Part shown: positions 34,910-44,198 of the stretch, piece by piece
Layout: each line of letters begins with the position of its first letter
How positions within the stretch are numbered: the stretch's first letter is position 1
Source: Polynucleobacter antarcticus
GTDB taxonomy: Bacteria > Pseudomonadota > Gammaproteobacteria > Burkholderiales > Burkholderiaceae
Reading direction: 5' to 3'
DNA: 64,000 nucleotides
NCBI RefSeq assembly: GCF_013307245.1
Contig: NZ_CP028941.1
Coordinates: forward strand, 372,001 to 436,000
Notes under the pieces: model-generated
What the model was told of the DNA's origin: nothing
Seen by the model: only the letters and a program-made list of their open reading frames with translations
Databases searched by the model: none
Translations under genes and position numbers: made by a program

Positions 34910-35848
34910 TTAATCGATACGAGGGTAAATGCACAGATCAAGCTGCCTTCGAGTCACAAAAGACCTCGCCTGGCTAGTAATGGGATCTTTAAACTGAATT
35001 TCGCTTGCCAAGAGTTGTAAGGGTTTTGACAGGTCCAAGTCGTACTCCTGATAGGGTGTCAACACTGGATAAATCTGATCATGCCGGATCGGAATCCCTA
35101 GGGCATTGAGGTGGCAACGCAATTGATGTTTTTTACCAGTGATGGGCTTTAATCGATATCGCGCCCATGGCCCCATCACCTCTAACAATTCAATGGTAGT
35201 TTGCGCGTTTGCATCACCTTCCACCTCTTGCATTTGTAAGAAATGCGCAGACTCTTCCAGTCGACAAGAGTAGGTCAAAGGTAGTTTCTCGCAGAGTTCT
35301 TCTGAATAGGGTGCAATAGCTTCGTAGATTTTGGTGACTTCTCGATCTCTAAACAGATTTTGATAATGAGCACGCTCGCAAGGCAAAATTGAAAAGATGA
35401 TGAGTCCTGCAGTATCTCGATCAATCCGATGAATTGGACTTAAAGTCTGTAAACCCGTTTTGAGTTTTAAACGATTAAGTAGGGTTTGATGTAGGTAAAG
35501 TCCACTTGGGGTCACCGGTAAAAAATGGGGTTTATCTGCTACCAAAATATGCTCATCTTGATACACAATCTGCTCTTCGAATGGAATATCGGGCTCGCGC
35601 GCTAAGCGTCTGAAATATACTAAATGGGTATTTTCCTGATAGGCATCTTCTGCAGCAACGGCTACCCCATCCGCAGTCATCACCAAGCCCTCTCTGAAAC
35701 GCTCTTGCCACTCAGCAATATCAATATGCGCAAAATGACTAGTAAAAAAATCTAAAAGGGTACTATGAGTGAGCCCTATAGGCAAGAAGACGCGTGAAGA
35801 AGAGACTCCCTCCGAATTAACATACCTAGATTTTGGTATTAAAGCCAT
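34910..35848 (-). CDS. RluA-family pseudouridine synthase
   Basis: The 312 residues contain the RluA-family catalytic signature HRIDRDTAGLIIF (catalytic Asp in HRxDxxT) at about residue 140. The family motif IVYQDEHILVADKPHFLPV lies before it, and a late RLKPITGKKHQLRCHL follows in place of the usual tRTHQIR-type motif. The first ~85 residues form an N-terminal extension that is not a clear S4 domain. The enzyme isomerises uridine in RNA; whether the target is tRNA or rRNA cannot be told. The last residues overlap no other gene, and the Xre operator lies 20 bases beyond its stop. Confidence 0.88.
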   Translation of the reverse strand: MALIPKSRYVNSEGVSSSRVFLPIGLTHSTLLDFFTSHFAHIDIAEWQERFREGLVMTADGVAVAAEDAYQENTHLVYFRRLAREPDIPFEEQIVYQDEHILVADKPHFLPVTPSGLYLHQTLLNRLKLKTGLQTLSPIHRIDRDTAGLIIFSILPCERAHYQNLFRDREVTKIYEAIAPYSEELCEKLPLTYSCRLEESAHFLQMQEVEGDANAQTTIELLEVMGPWARYRLKPITGKKHQLRCHLNALGIPIRHDQIYPVLTPYQEYDLDLSKPLQLLASEIQFKDPITSQARSFVTRRQLDLCIYPRID

Positions 35849-35927
35849 AGTTTTATTTTAAAGGATGCTCTCTCGGGCCACTGATTTAGAATAGGGCAGC
35901 ATTCATTAAAGAATAATAAAAATACCT

Positions 35928-36701
35928 ATGTTTGAACTTTCCGCTTTTGATCTGAGTCTCTTACTTACCCTTGCCCTCTTAGCTGGCCTAGTTGACTCTA
36001 TCATCGGTGGTGGTGGCATGATTCAAGTGCCGGCCTTATTTGCCGCTTTACCTGGCTTTCCACCAGCTACCCTACTATCGGTGAATAAATTTGCCTCAGT
36101 GATTGGTACGATCGGCGCCACCATACAGTACGCTAAGGTCAATAAAATCCCCTGGGCGCTAGTGATGATGTCTTCATCGGTGGCCTTCTTTGCTTCAGTT
36201 GGCGGCGCTTATTTAGTCACTCAAATTCCGACAGAGTGGATCAGAGGAGCTTTACCGTTTTTACTCATGGCATTGCTCATATTTAATATCAAATCTAGCG
36301 CTGGATTGGTACACCAACCTAAGCACCAACACCATCAGCAAAAAGCGATTGCCTCGACTGGCGCTGGAGTGATTGGTTTTTATGACGGCTTTCTTGGGCC
36401 TGGTGCAGGTGCTTTTTATAAGATGCTCTATACCCGCGTGCTTGGCTATGACTTTCTACGCGCTGCAGCACCGGCTAAATGTTTAAATATTGCCTCCAAT
36501 TTGGGCGCGCTTTGTGTCTTTCTCTTCTTGGGCTTCTTTGACTGGAAAATCGGCGTTGCCCTGGCTGTTGCCAACCTGATGGGCAGCCAAATTGGTACCC
36601 GTATCGCCATTAAACATGGCAATACCTTTATTCGTAAGGGATTCTTCATCTTAGCCACAGCATTAATCATCAAAACTTTTTACGATGCTTTTCTGAAGTA
36701 A
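35928..36701 (+). CDS. TauE/SafE (TSUP) family membrane transporter
   Basis: The 257 residues are almost entirely hydrophobic, with about eight membrane segments. The family features include the N-terminal LAGLVDSIIGGGGMIQVPAL repeat and the second-half counterpart GVIGFYDGFLGPGAGAF, one in each half of the inverted repeat. This is the YfcA-like branch. Members export sulfite, sulfoacetate or other organosulfur anions, but the substrate cannot be deduced. It is divergent from the pseudouridine synthase at 35848 and stands apart from the downstream stress-protein gene by about 108 bases. Confidence 0.9.
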   Translation: MFELSAFDLSLLLTLALLAGLVDSIIGGGGMIQVPALFAALPGFPPATLLSVNKFASVIGTIGATIQYAKVNKIPWALVMMSSSVAFFASVGGAYLVTQIPTEWIRGALPFLLMALLIFNIKSSAGLVHQPKHQHHQQKAIASTGAGVIGFYDGFLGPGAGAFYKMLYTRVLGYDFLRAAAPAKCLNIASNLGALCVFLFLGFFDWKIGVALAVANLMGSQIGTRIAIKHGNTFIRKGFFILATALIIKTFYDAFLK

Positions 36702-36809
36702 TGTAAGCAAGTAATAACCTAATGAATTACTAGGCTATTGATAGATTTATTGTGGCTACAAGAGTACATTGAATATATCTAGACGCAATCTATCTACTTC
36801 AGAAAATAG

Positions 36810-37244
36810 GTGAAAAAATTGAAAATACTATTACCGGTGGACGGCTCTAAGTCTTCATTAAATGCTGCTAAATATGTTGCTAAATTAGCGAAAGATTTGC
36901 AAAGCAAATGTACGGTGACTTTAATTAGCGTCCATGATGATATTGGCCTGGGTCACGTAAAGGAATTTGTCTCTAGCAGCGTGATAGATGACTACCTGAG
37001 AGAAGTCAGTGAGAAAGAGCTTAGAGGCGCTCAAAAAGTACTGGCTGCTGCAGGTGTTAAACATAGTATGGTTATTAAGCGCGGCAATGTTGCTACTGAA
37101 ATTATTACCTTAGCCAATAAGGAAAAGTCTGACATGATCGTCATGGGATCTAAAGGTAGATCTGGAATCTTGGATACCGTCATGGGCTCTATTGCACAGA
37201 AAGTAAGTAGCAATGCAAAGCAACCCGTGCTATTGGTGAAATAA
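36810..37244 (+). CDS. Universal stress protein (UspA family)
   Basis: The 144 residues from a GTG at 36810 make one complete Usp domain: ILLPVDGSKSSLNAAKYVAKLA at the start, and the ATP-binding GSKGRSGILDTVMGSIAQKVS near the C-terminus, ending KQPVLLVK. The G-2x-G-9x-G(S/T) pattern indicates an ATP-binding type. These cytoplasmic dimers accumulate under stress or growth arrest. A clear terminator follows 34 bases after the stop, so it is probably a single-gene transcript. Confidence 0.93.
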   Translation: MKKLKILLPVDGSKSSLNAAKYVAKLAKDLQSKCTVTLISVHDDIGLGHVKEFVSSSVIDDYLREVSEKELRGAQKVLAAAGVKHSMVIKRGNVATEIITLANKEKSDMIVMGSKGRSGILDTVMGSIAQKVSSNAKQPVLLVK

Positions 37245-37277
37245 GTGCGTTGTTGGGTCTCCCTTTAAGCAATACCA

Positions 37278-37301
37278 GGCCGTCTATTCGACGGCCTTTT
37301 T
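37278..37301 (+). terminator. Rho-independent terminator after the usp gene
   Basis: GGCCGTC and GACGGCC form a seven-base stem around TATTC, followed by TTTTT. It begins 34 bases after the usp stop codon. Confidence 0.85.
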
Positions 37302-37314
37302 CATTGGATAAGAC

Positions 37315-37551
37315 ATGAGTATTTTTCTGCTGATACTGGCGCCAGGGCTGATTGGGATCTACTGGTTGATTCGACTACAAATCTGTCTGTCGCGGATGCG
37401 CTACCTCATAGATACTTATGGCATGGATCGTAAGAAACTTCGTAAGCTCAGTTGCAAAGAAGTGAAATTACTACGAAATTCGATTGACGAGCGGAGACAT
37501 ACGAATGATTCAATGGGATTAGACACACTCATCAAACCCTTTAGGGCCTGA
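37315..37551 (+). CDS. Small hypothetical membrane protein
   Basis: This 78-residue frame starts at an ATG 14 bases after the usp terminator. It has one strong hydrophobic segment at residues 3-19 (IFLLILAPGLIGIYWLI) followed by a basic, helical tail (DRKKLRKLSCKEVKLLRNSIDERR). That is the layout of a single-span inner-membrane protein with a cytoplasmic tail. No family is recognised, and the ribosome site is weak. It may be real, but it could be a chance frame. Confidence 0.45.
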   Translation: MSIFLLILAPGLIGIYWLIRLQICLSRMRYLIDTYGMDRKKLRKLSCKEVKLLRNSIDERRHTNDSMGLDTLIKPFRA

Positions 37552-37587
37552 GCTTCTTGCTAAAAAAAGCTGGGTAGATCACATCTT

Positions 37588-38064
37588 TTACGCAATCGCT
37601 TTTTCTACATCCACTAAATCTGATCTCCAGCCCTTATTACGAACCTCTCGAACCACAATCTTTTGATGAATGAGTCTTTCTACTGTGCTGATTCTGGTAA
37701 TGACGGATCGGATGGTTTGATTGCCATCGGCATGGTCGGAGTATAAAACCCGTAACATTTTATCGGCCCACTTTGGTACTCGGCCATGTTTTTCCCAGCG
37801 AGCAACAGTTTGGGCATCAATCCCCATCATTTTTGCTAAACCAGCCTGAGATAAGATCATTCCACCGCTACGCAGATACCGAAATTCAACCCCGGTAAGT
37901 GCGCTCGATTTATTGATCAGGGCCAAGCAAATCACCTTGATTAAGCCATCAATATCATGGATAGCAATGCCCTTGCCATAGGGAGTCTTGCGAACCTCAA
38001 AGCCATTTTGAAGCCAGACGTTTTTTAGGCCGCCATCAGTGTAATGAAGCATTTTATTTTCCAT
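37588..38064 (-). CDS. HTH antitoxin-like regulator of a DUF4258 pair
   Basis: The 158 residues (152 if the second Met at 38052 is the start) have a short N-terminal segment of the type MLHYTDGGLKNVWLQNGF. A central helix-turn-helix follows (ILSQAGLAKMMGIDAQTVARWEKHG, about residues 70-95). This is close to the C-terminal Xre-like domain of MqsA/YgiT-type antitoxins. The start overlaps the end of the DUF4258 gene by about 30-40 bases, so the two are translated together. Antitoxin and autorepressor roles are inferred from this pairing and from the palindromes upstream of the toxin gene. The C-terminal third is basic and unrecognised. Confidence 0.75.
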   Translation of the reverse strand: MENKMLHYTDGGLKNVWLQNGFEVRKTPYGKGIAIHDIDGLIKVICLALINKSSALTGVEFRYLRSGGMILSQAGLAKMMGIDAQTVARWEKHGRVPKWADKMLRVLYSDHADGNQTIRSVITRISTVERLIHQKIVVREVRNKGWRSDLVDVEKAIA

Positions 38065-38363
38065 AAAACCCTAAATACTGTTATCACAATCACTCCATTA
38101 GATGGAAAATCGACATTGACCACCACTGATATGTTGCTACCGCCACAATATCGCTCCATTTGACACTGCATACCGCGATGCCTGAGGTCCGTCTCTGGCT
38201 CTCGCTTAAGTAAGCCATGCCGTAGTACATCAAATACCATTGCATTGGTAATCTTGCGTTCACGCATTCGAATACTGGCGTGAAGGGTAATCGTTACGTT
38301 AATGGACTCTTCTGCTGCATGTCGAATTTGCATTTGAATTTGGCTCTTACTGAGCTTACTCAC
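38025..38363 (-). CDS. DUF4258 family, probable toxin of a toxin-antitoxin pair
   Basis: The 112 residues begin with a GTG at 38363, preceded by AGGTAG. The DUF4258 hallmarks are visible: ITLHASIRMRERKITNAMVFDVLRHG, where the His and the RMxER motif are conserved, and a later beta-rich ISVVVNVDFPSNGVIVITVF. The domain resembles the RelE/BrnT-type small RNase fold, so RNA cleavage is a reasonable inference. The toxin-first order with an overlapping HTH gene downstream resembles higBA and mqsRA layouts. Two operator-like palindromes lie upstream. The residues after ITVF look unusual (RVLWKIKCFITLMAA). Confidence 0.72.
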   Translation of the reverse strand: MSKLSKSQIQMQIRHAAEESINVTITLHASIRMRERKITNAMVFDVLRHGLLKREPETDLRHRGMQCQMERYCGGSNISVVVNVDFPSNGVIVITVFRVLWKIKCFITLMAA

Positions 38364-38371
38364 TTGCGCTA

Positions 38372-38388
38372 CCTATCAATTTGATAGG
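38372..38388. promoter_or_regulatory. Palindrome CCTATCA-ATT-TGATAGG, toxin-antitoxin operator 1
   Basis: Perfect seven-base arms around a three-base spacer, ending nine bases before the toxin GTG. A second related copy is 26 bases further upstream. Confidence 0.65.
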
Positions 38389-38398
38389 CCTCCATAAT

Positions 38399-38414
38399 AT
38401 ATCATTTTGATAGG
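38399..38414. promoter_or_regulatory. Palindrome ATATCA-TTT-TGATAGG, toxin-antitoxin operator 2
   Basis: Its right arm TGATAGG is identical to that of operator 1 and the left arm shares TATCA. The 26-base spacing would put both sites within one promoter and favour cooperative repression. The remaining ~150 bases up to the tex stop show nothing else clear. Confidence 0.55.
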
Positions 38415-38566
38415 GCGTGTGCATTAGGTTCCATTGAGGCGATGAGAAAAATTACGCTATATAGGTAATTTTAATGAGGCAAATAAGCCTCATGCCTCAG
38501 TGGGTAATAGCTATTCGCATCCGTCAAAAAGGTTAATGACTTTTTTGATAGATAACTTGAATGCTT

Positions 38567-40930
38567 TCAAGACTTCAATTTACGCAAAGCTTCAGCCATA
38601 GCATTATTGATAGGAGGCGTAATTCTTCTATCCTCCTGAGGTCTTCTTAGCTCAGGATTTTTTGAGGGCTTTGCTTTATGAGACATGTTTTGCATTGGCT
38701 TTGAGCCGCTCGTCTTTGGCGCTTCATCTGAGAGACGCATAGTCAAGGCAATCCGCTTGCGCTGTTCATCGACTTCAAGCACTTTGACTTTAACAACCTG
38801 CCCTGCCTTCACAACTGTGTGCGGATCTTTTACAAAGGTATTTGCTAAAGCAGAGATATGGACCAATCCATCTTGGTGAACACCAATATCCACAAACGCC
38901 CCAAATGCAGCTACGTTGGTCACTACCCCTTCTAGAATCATCTCCGCCTTAAGATCGCTGATTTTCTCAATACCCTCTTTAAACGTAGCTGTTGTGAACT
39001 CTGGCCGCGGATCACGTCCTGGCTTTTCTAATTCTTTAATGATGTCAGTGACTGTCGGCAGCCCAAACTTGGCATCAGCGTATTTTTCCGGCTTCAGACT
39101 ATGCAGTATTCCAGCATCACCAATCACCTCCTTGACCCCTTTCTGAATATCTTTCAGAATCTTTTCCACTAAAGGATAGGATTCGGGGTGAACCGCTGAG
39201 GCATCTAAGGGATCAATGCCATTCATGATGCGTAGAAAGCCAGCGGCTTGCTCAAAGGTTTTATCACCTAAACGCGGCACACTGCGTAATTCTGCTCGAG
39301 ATTGAAAGGCGCCATGCAAATCCCGATAGGCGACAATGCCTTCCGCTACCGTAGCACTTAAACCCGATACTCGAGCTAGCAAAGGGGCTGATGCCGTGTT
39401 CACATCTACCCCGACAGCATTGACACAATCTTCCACAACAGCTAATAAAGACTTCGCTAACTGGGTTTGCATCACATCATGCTGATATTGACCTACCCCA
39501 ATCGACTTAGGATCAATCTTGACTAATTCTGCTAAAGGATCCTGCAACCTTCTTGCAATCGACACTGCCCCACGTAAGGAGACATCCATATTGGGCAACT
39601 CCTTTGACGCATATTCTGAGGCAGAGTAGACGGATGCCCCAGCTTCAGAGACCACAATCTTCGTTAACTTGAGCTCTGGTTTAGCTTGCATTAAGTCCTG
39701 CGCCAACTTGTCGGTTTCTCGCGAAGCCGTGCCGTTACCAATCGAGATAAGTGTCGCTTGATGCTTTTCTGCCAACTTAGCCAGAGTATGTAAAGATCCG
39801 CTCCAATCATTTTTAGGTTGATGGGGATAGATCACCTCTGTATCTACAACCTTACCAGTAGCATCGACTACCGCGACCTTGACGCCGGTTCGCATCCCCG
39901 GATCTAAACCAATCGTGACTTTGGGGCCGGCAGGTGCAGCCAAGAGCAAGGCCTTCAAGTTACGAGCAAAGACGTTAATTGCTTCAACTTCAGAGCGTTC
40001 ACGTAAGGCGCTCATCAACTCAGACTCTAGATGCATAGAGCACTTAATACGCCAAGTCCAACGCACAGTCTCCCCCAACCACTGATCAGCAGGGCGGCCT
40101 TCATTTTTTATCTTAAATTGATTGGCAATGCGGGATTCACATGGATTGTGAGGGGCATCCCACCTGGGTTTTTCTGCTTCGGTATCTAGGCGAAGATTGA
40201 CCATCAACATTTGCTCGCGACGGCCTCTAAATAAAGCTAGGGCCCGATGCGATGGAATTGCGGAGATGGGCTCAGAGTAATCAAAATAATCTGAGAATTT
40301 TTCACCCTCTTGCTCTTTGCCGGCAATCACCTTGGACTCTACAACGCCGTGCTCTTGCAAATAAGTTCGAAGCGATTGCACCAAACCAGCATCTTCGGCA
40401 AAGCGCTCCATCAAAATTTGACGGGCACCTTCAAGAGCGGCTTTAGCATCAACTACGCCAGGGTTCTCACCCTGATCAGAGGTAAATGCCTCTTTGAGAT
40501 ATTTAACCGCCTCTACTTCTGGCTCAAGCATAGGATTAGCAAGTAAATCATTAGCCAGAGGCTCAAGCCCGGCCTCTAAAGCAATCTGTGCCTTAGTCCG
40601 CCGTTTGACTTTATAGGGCAAGTAGAGATCTTCTAAACGGGTTTTATCTTCTGCCAGCATGATGGCTTTGAGCAACTCAGGCGTCATCTTGCCCTGCTCT
40701 TCAATCGATGCCACAATCGCTTTGCGTCGCTCCTCTAGCTCCCGCAAATATCCCAAGCGATCTTCCAGCAAACGTAACTGAGTGTCATCCAAACCTCCCG
40801 TAGCCTCTTTCCGATAGCGGGCAATAAAGGGAACAGTAGCGCCCTCATCCATCAATGCTATGGCAGCCGCTACCTGGGCGGGTTTGGCGGATAACTCTTG
40901 GGCAAGACGTTGTTCAATAGAGGGCAGCAT
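38567..40930 (-). CDS. tex: Tex family RNA-binding transcription accessory protein
   Basis: At 787 residues this is a full-length Tex/YhgF protein. Order: an N-terminal helical Tex domain ([27 protein letters not shown]), a YqgF-type RNase H-like domain ([18 protein letters not shown]), tandem helix-hairpin-helix motifs (around [20 protein letters not shown]), and a C-terminal S1 RNA-binding domain ([27 protein letters not shown]). A basic tail follows. Tex proteins bind RNA and affect transcription and toxin expression in several pathogens. The start is the ATG at 40930. It stands alone, downstream of the typA terminator. Confidence 0.95.
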   Translation of the reverse strand: MLPSIEQRLAQELSAKPAQVAAAIALMDEGATVPFIARYRKEATGGLDDTQLRLLEDRLGYLRELEERRKAIVASIEEQGKMTPELLKAIMLAEDKTRLEDLYLPYKVKRRTKAQIALEAGLEPLANDLLANPMLEPEVEAVKYLKEAFTSDQGENPGVVDAKAALEGARQILMERFAEDAGLVQSLRTYLQEHGVVESKVIAGKEQEGEKFSDYFDYSEPISAIPSHRALALFRGRREQMLMVNLRLDTEAEKPRWDAPHNPCESRIANQFKIKNEGRPADQWLGETVRWTWRIKCSMHLESELMSALRERSEVEAINVFARNLKALLLAAPAGPKVTIGLDPGMRTGVKVAVVDATGKVVDTEVIYPHQPKNDWSGSLHTLAKLAEKHQATLISIGNGTASRETDKLAQDLMQAKPELKLTKIVVSEAGASVYSASEYASKELPNMDVSLRGAVSIARRLQDPLAELVKIDPKSIGVGQYQHDVMQTQLAKSLLAVVEDCVNAVGVDVNTASAPLLARVSGLSATVAEGIVAYRDLHGAFQSRAELRSVPRLGDKTFEQAAGFLRIMNGIDPLDASAVHPESYPLVEKILKDIQKGVKEVIGDAGILHSLKPEKYADAKFGLPTVTDIIKELEKPGRDPRPEFTTATFKEGIEKISDLKAEMILEGVVTNVAAFGAFVDIGVHQDGLVHISALANTFVKDPHTVVKAGQVVKVKVLEVDEQRKRIALTMRLSDEAPKTSGSKPMQNMSHKAKPSKNPELRRPQEDRRITPPINNAMAEALRKLKS

Positions 40931-40977
40931 ATGGGTATGTATTGGGGAATATTTATTATTTTGACAACTACATAGAT

Positions 40978-40998
40978 AAAAGCCACCCGAAGGTGGCC
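40978..40998 (-). terminator. Rho-independent terminator after typA
   Basis: On the minus strand GGCCACC-TTCG-GGTGGC is followed by TTTTAT. The UUCG tetraloop makes a stable hairpin. It lies about 32 bases beyond the typA stop and ends the conserved gene block. Confidence 0.85.
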
Positions 40999-41029
40999 TC
41001 TATCTCAGCATCATTTCTGATGTACGCAA

Positions 41030-42847
41030 TTACTCGCGAGATGCCTTCTTGCGATCATGCTCTTTCAAGTAACGCTTACGCACACGCACACTCTTAGGCG
41101 TGACTTCAACGAGCTCATCATCACTAATGAATTCCACTGCGTACTCGAGAGTTAGGTCGATTGGAGTAACTAAACGCACTGCCTCATCCGTACCCGATGA
41201 GCGCACGTTAGTTAATTGCTTACCTTTAATTGGATTGACTACCAAGTCGTTATCACGACTATGAATCCCAATCACCATACCTTCGTACACGGGGTCACCG
41301 TGTTTTACAAACATACGGCCACGATCTTGTAATTTCCAGATGGCATAAGCAACTGCCTCACCATCGTCTTGACTAATCAGTACACCGTTATGACGCTCGC
41401 CAAAAACACCATCCTTAGCAGGCGCATAACAATCAAAGGTGTGACTGAGTAAGCCATTGCCACGGGTCATTGTTAAAAAGTCGCCTTGGAAACCAATCAA
41501 ACCACGTGCCGGAATACGGTACTCTAAGCGCGTACGACCTTTACCATCACTCACCATATCGAGTAACTCACCCTTACGCTTACCGAGCTCTTCCATCACG
41601 CTGCCTTGAGTCGCATCCTCTAGGTCAACCGTGAGGTTCTCGTACGGCTCCATCTTGACACCGTTTTCTTCATGGAAGACAACGCGTGGACGGGATACTG
41701 CCATCTCATAGCCTTCGCGACGCATGGTTTCAACCAAAATCGTCAAATGTAATTCGCCACGACCTGAAACCTCAAAAACAGTATCGTCATCAGTTTGACG
41801 AACACGCAGAGCCATATTGGCTTTTAATTCGCGATCTAAACGCTCACGAATTTGACGGCTCGTGACAAACTTACCTTCACGACCCGCTAGAGGACTCGTA
41901 TTCACCATAAAGTTCATAGTGAGTGTAGGCTCATCAATCTTCAGCATTGGCAGTGGATCTGGTTTATCCGGTGCACAAACTGTCGTTCCAATTGCTAACT
42001 CTTCAATACCGTTGATCAAGGCAATATCACCTGCATAAGCCTCTTCAACCACCTCTCGCTCCAAACCTTTGAAGGTGAGTACTTGATTAATACGGCCCTT
42101 AAATGGAGTGCCATCAGGACCATTCATACACACTACTTCCATACCGGCTCTTAATTTGCCGCGATTGATTCGTCCAACACCAATTTTTCCAACGTAACTG
42201 TTGTAGTCAATCGAAGAAATCTGGAACTGTAAAGGACCATCGACATCATCCTCACGCACGGGGACGTACTTGAGAACCGCATCAAATAAAGGACGCATAT
42301 CACCAGAGCGGACATCATCAGTCATACCTGCATAGCCATTTAAGCCAGATGCATACACTATTGGGAAATCTAACTGCTCTTCAGTTGCACCCAATTTATC
42401 AAAGAGCTCAAAAGTAGCATTAATCACATAGTCAATTCGTGCGCCTGGACGATCTACTTTGTTAATCACAACGATTGGCTTGAGGCCCAGTGCGAGTGCT
42501 TTCTTAGTAACAAAACGGGTCTGAGGCATTGGACCTTCGACCGCATCTACCAAGAGCAACACGCCGTCTACCATAGAGAGCACACGCTCTACTTCACCAC
42601 CGAAGTCAGCATGTCCTGGTGTATCTACGATATTGATATGCGTACCGTCATACTCCACAGCACAGTTCTTAGACAAAATAGTAATGCCACGTTCTTTTTC
42701 TAAGTCGTTTGAATCCATGACCCGTTCAGTCATTTTTTCATTAGAGCGGAATGTGCCAGATTGACGCAAGAGCTGGTCAACCAAAGTAGTTTTACCGTGG
42801 TCAACGTGGGCGATGATGGCAATATTACGGAGTGCGCGTTTAGTCAT
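41030..42847 (-). CDS. typA: GTPase TypA/BipA
   Basis: The 605 residues match the family length. GTP-binding motifs are intact: [15 protein letters not shown] (G1), RGITI (G2), DTPGHADF (G3) and NKVD (G4). An EF-G-like domain 2 follows, then domain III/V-type alpha-beta domains ([20 protein letters not shown]), and the TypA-specific C-terminus ends with [16 protein letters not shown]. TypA is a ribosome-binding translational GTPase needed for growth at low temperature and under stress. It is the last gene of the nusA-infB block, 43 bases after truB, and a terminator follows. Confidence 0.97.
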   Translation of the reverse strand: MTKRALRNIAIIAHVDHGKTTLVDQLLRQSGTFRSNEKMTERVMDSNDLEKERGITILSKNCAVEYDGTHINIVDTPGHADFGGEVERVLSMVDGVLLLVDAVEGPMPQTRFVTKKALALGLKPIVVINKVDRPGARIDYVINATFELFDKLGATEEQLDFPIVYASGLNGYAGMTDDVRSGDMRPLFDAVLKYVPVREDDVDGPLQFQISSIDYNSYVGKIGVGRINRGKLRAGMEVVCMNGPDGTPFKGRINQVLTFKGLEREVVEEAYAGDIALINGIEELAIGTTVCAPDKPDPLPMLKIDEPTLTMNFMVNTSPLAGREGKFVTSRQIRERLDRELKANMALRVRQTDDDTVFEVSGRGELHLTILVETMRREGYEMAVSRPRVVFHEENGVKMEPYENLTVDLEDATQGSVMEELGKRKGELLDMVSDGKGRTRLEYRIPARGLIGFQGDFLTMTRGNGLLSHTFDCYAPAKDGVFGERHNGVLISQDDGEAVAYAIWKLQDRGRMFVKHGDPVYEGMVIGIHSRDNDLVVNPIKGKQLTNVRSSGTDEAVRLVTPIDLTLEYAVEFISDDELVEVTPKSVRVRKRYLKEHDRKKASRE

Positions 42848-42889
42848 GTGAAGCTTCTAAAGTTAAAAAATAAGGTTAATAAAAAGTGA

Positions 42890-43801
42890 TTAAGGTGTTT
42901 GTGAAATCAAGCGCTTCGGGTGCAACACTCCAGAGCGCCAATCAGCAGTGCCAATAAAGTTATGGGGAGCAGCAGTAGCCCGATAAATACGTACAAGGGC
43001 TTCTATCGAAGGAATACCCAAAGGAACGCGTTGACCGAGTCCGAGGCGCTTCGCTTGTTGCTCATCAATCGTAATATGCGGCAAAGTCTGCAAGAGGGCA
43101 TCGACCGGTAAGATATAAGTAGAGCTATCCTGCAAGCCTTGCTGAATACTTTCCAACGCAAAGGACTGCTCCAAGCTTAAGTGACCGACTTCAGTTCGAC
43201 GTAAGCCCACTAAATGGGCGCCACATCCTAATGCCTTACCGAGATCTTCTGCGATCACCCGAATGTAAGTACCCTTACTACAACGCACTTCTAAAGTAGC
43301 CTCAGGCCAATTAATCTGCGTCCAACGAATTGCATGGATCGTAATATTGCGTGGAGTACGCTCTAATTCAACACCTGCGCGGGCATATTCATATAAAGGT
43401 TTACCATCGCGCTTGAGCGCTGAATACATCGGTGGCACTTGAGAAATTGGGCCCATAAAATTGGGTAGTAAAGCATTTAACGCTATAAGAGTAGCAGCCT
43501 CATCAGCAAAGCTAGGTAAGGGCAGCTCTTCGATGACTACACCTTCAGCATCGCCCGTGTCGGTACGTTGGCCAAATTTGACCTGCGCAATGTAGGTCTT
43601 ATCTGCCTCTAGTAAGTCTTGAGAATACTTTGTGGCCTCACCTAAACAAATCGGCAGCAAACCAGTAGCCATGGGGTCTAGTGTGCCGGTGTGGCCTGCT
43701 TTGTCTGCATTAAAAGCACGCTTCACAGCTGTCACAGCACCTTGCGAGCTCATGCCAGCAGGTTTATCAAGCAATACTACGCCGTCGATACGTACAGACA
43801 T
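42890..43801 (-). CDS. truB: tRNA pseudouridine(55) synthase TruB
   Basis: The 303 residues show the TruB motifs: VVLLDKPAGMSSQGAV, and GHTGTLDPMATGLLPICLGEATK with the catalytic Asp. Then come RPxxYSALK-type PPMYSALKRDGKPLYEYARAG and the RCSKGTYIRVIAEDLGKALGCGAHL block. A short PUA-like C-terminal segment follows. It makes pseudouridine 55 in nearly all tRNAs. Its start is two bases after the rbfA stop, so the genes are co-transcribed and probably coupled in translation. Confidence 0.97.
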   Translation of the reverse strand: MSVRIDGVVLLDKPAGMSSQGAVTAVKRAFNADKAGHTGTLDPMATGLLPICLGEATKYSQDLLEADKTYIAQVKFGQRTDTGDAEGVVIEELPLPSFADEAATLIALNALLPNFMGPISQVPPMYSALKRDGKPLYEYARAGVELERTPRNITIHAIRWTQINWPEATLEVRCSKGTYIRVIAEDLGKALGCGAHLVGLRRTEVGHLSLEQSFALESIQQGLQDSSTYILPVDALLQTLPHITIDEQQAKRLGLGQRVPLGIPSIEALVRIYRATAAPHNFIGTADWRSGVLHPKRLISQTP

Positions 43802-43803
43802 CT

Positions 43804-44184
43804 TTATACGTTCTCGTCTTTGTGATCGCTACGGTCATCACTACGCACTGCTTGATCAATGAGTTGGGACATTTCAATACCGTGCTTTACAGAGACGTCG
43901 TAATGAAAATGTAATGTCGGCACAGTATGAATATGCAATCGCTTGAACAATAAAGAATGGAGGTAGCCTGCTTTATCCTGCAGCGCCTTTAAGGCTACTT
44001 CGGGCTCGGCACCTAACACTGTAAAGAACACTTTTGCATGTGCCAAATCCGGGGTGAGCTCAATACTTTGCAAGGTAATTAAACCCAAGCTAGGACTACG
44101 TAACTCACGGGGAATAAGCTCGGCCAAGTCTCGCTGGATTTGATCAGCGAGACGTTGGTTGCGATGCGGACTGGTTTTATGCAT
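43804..44184 (-). CDS. rbfA: Ribosome-binding factor A
   Basis: The 126 residues form one KH-like RbfA domain: [48 protein letters not shown], then [26 protein letters not shown] sequence near the C-terminus. RbfA helps mature the 5' end of 16S rRNA on the 30S subunit. It lies 14 bases after infB and two bases before truB, the order usual in proteobacteria. Confidence 0.96.
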   Translation of the reverse strand: MHKTSPHRNQRLADQIQRDLAELIPRELRSPSLGLITLQSIELTPDLAHAKVFFTVLGAEPEVALKALQDKAGYLHSLLFKRLHIHTVPTLHFHYDVSVKHGIEMSQLIDQAVRSDDRSDHKDENV

Positions 44185-44198
44185 TAACTCAGGAACGC

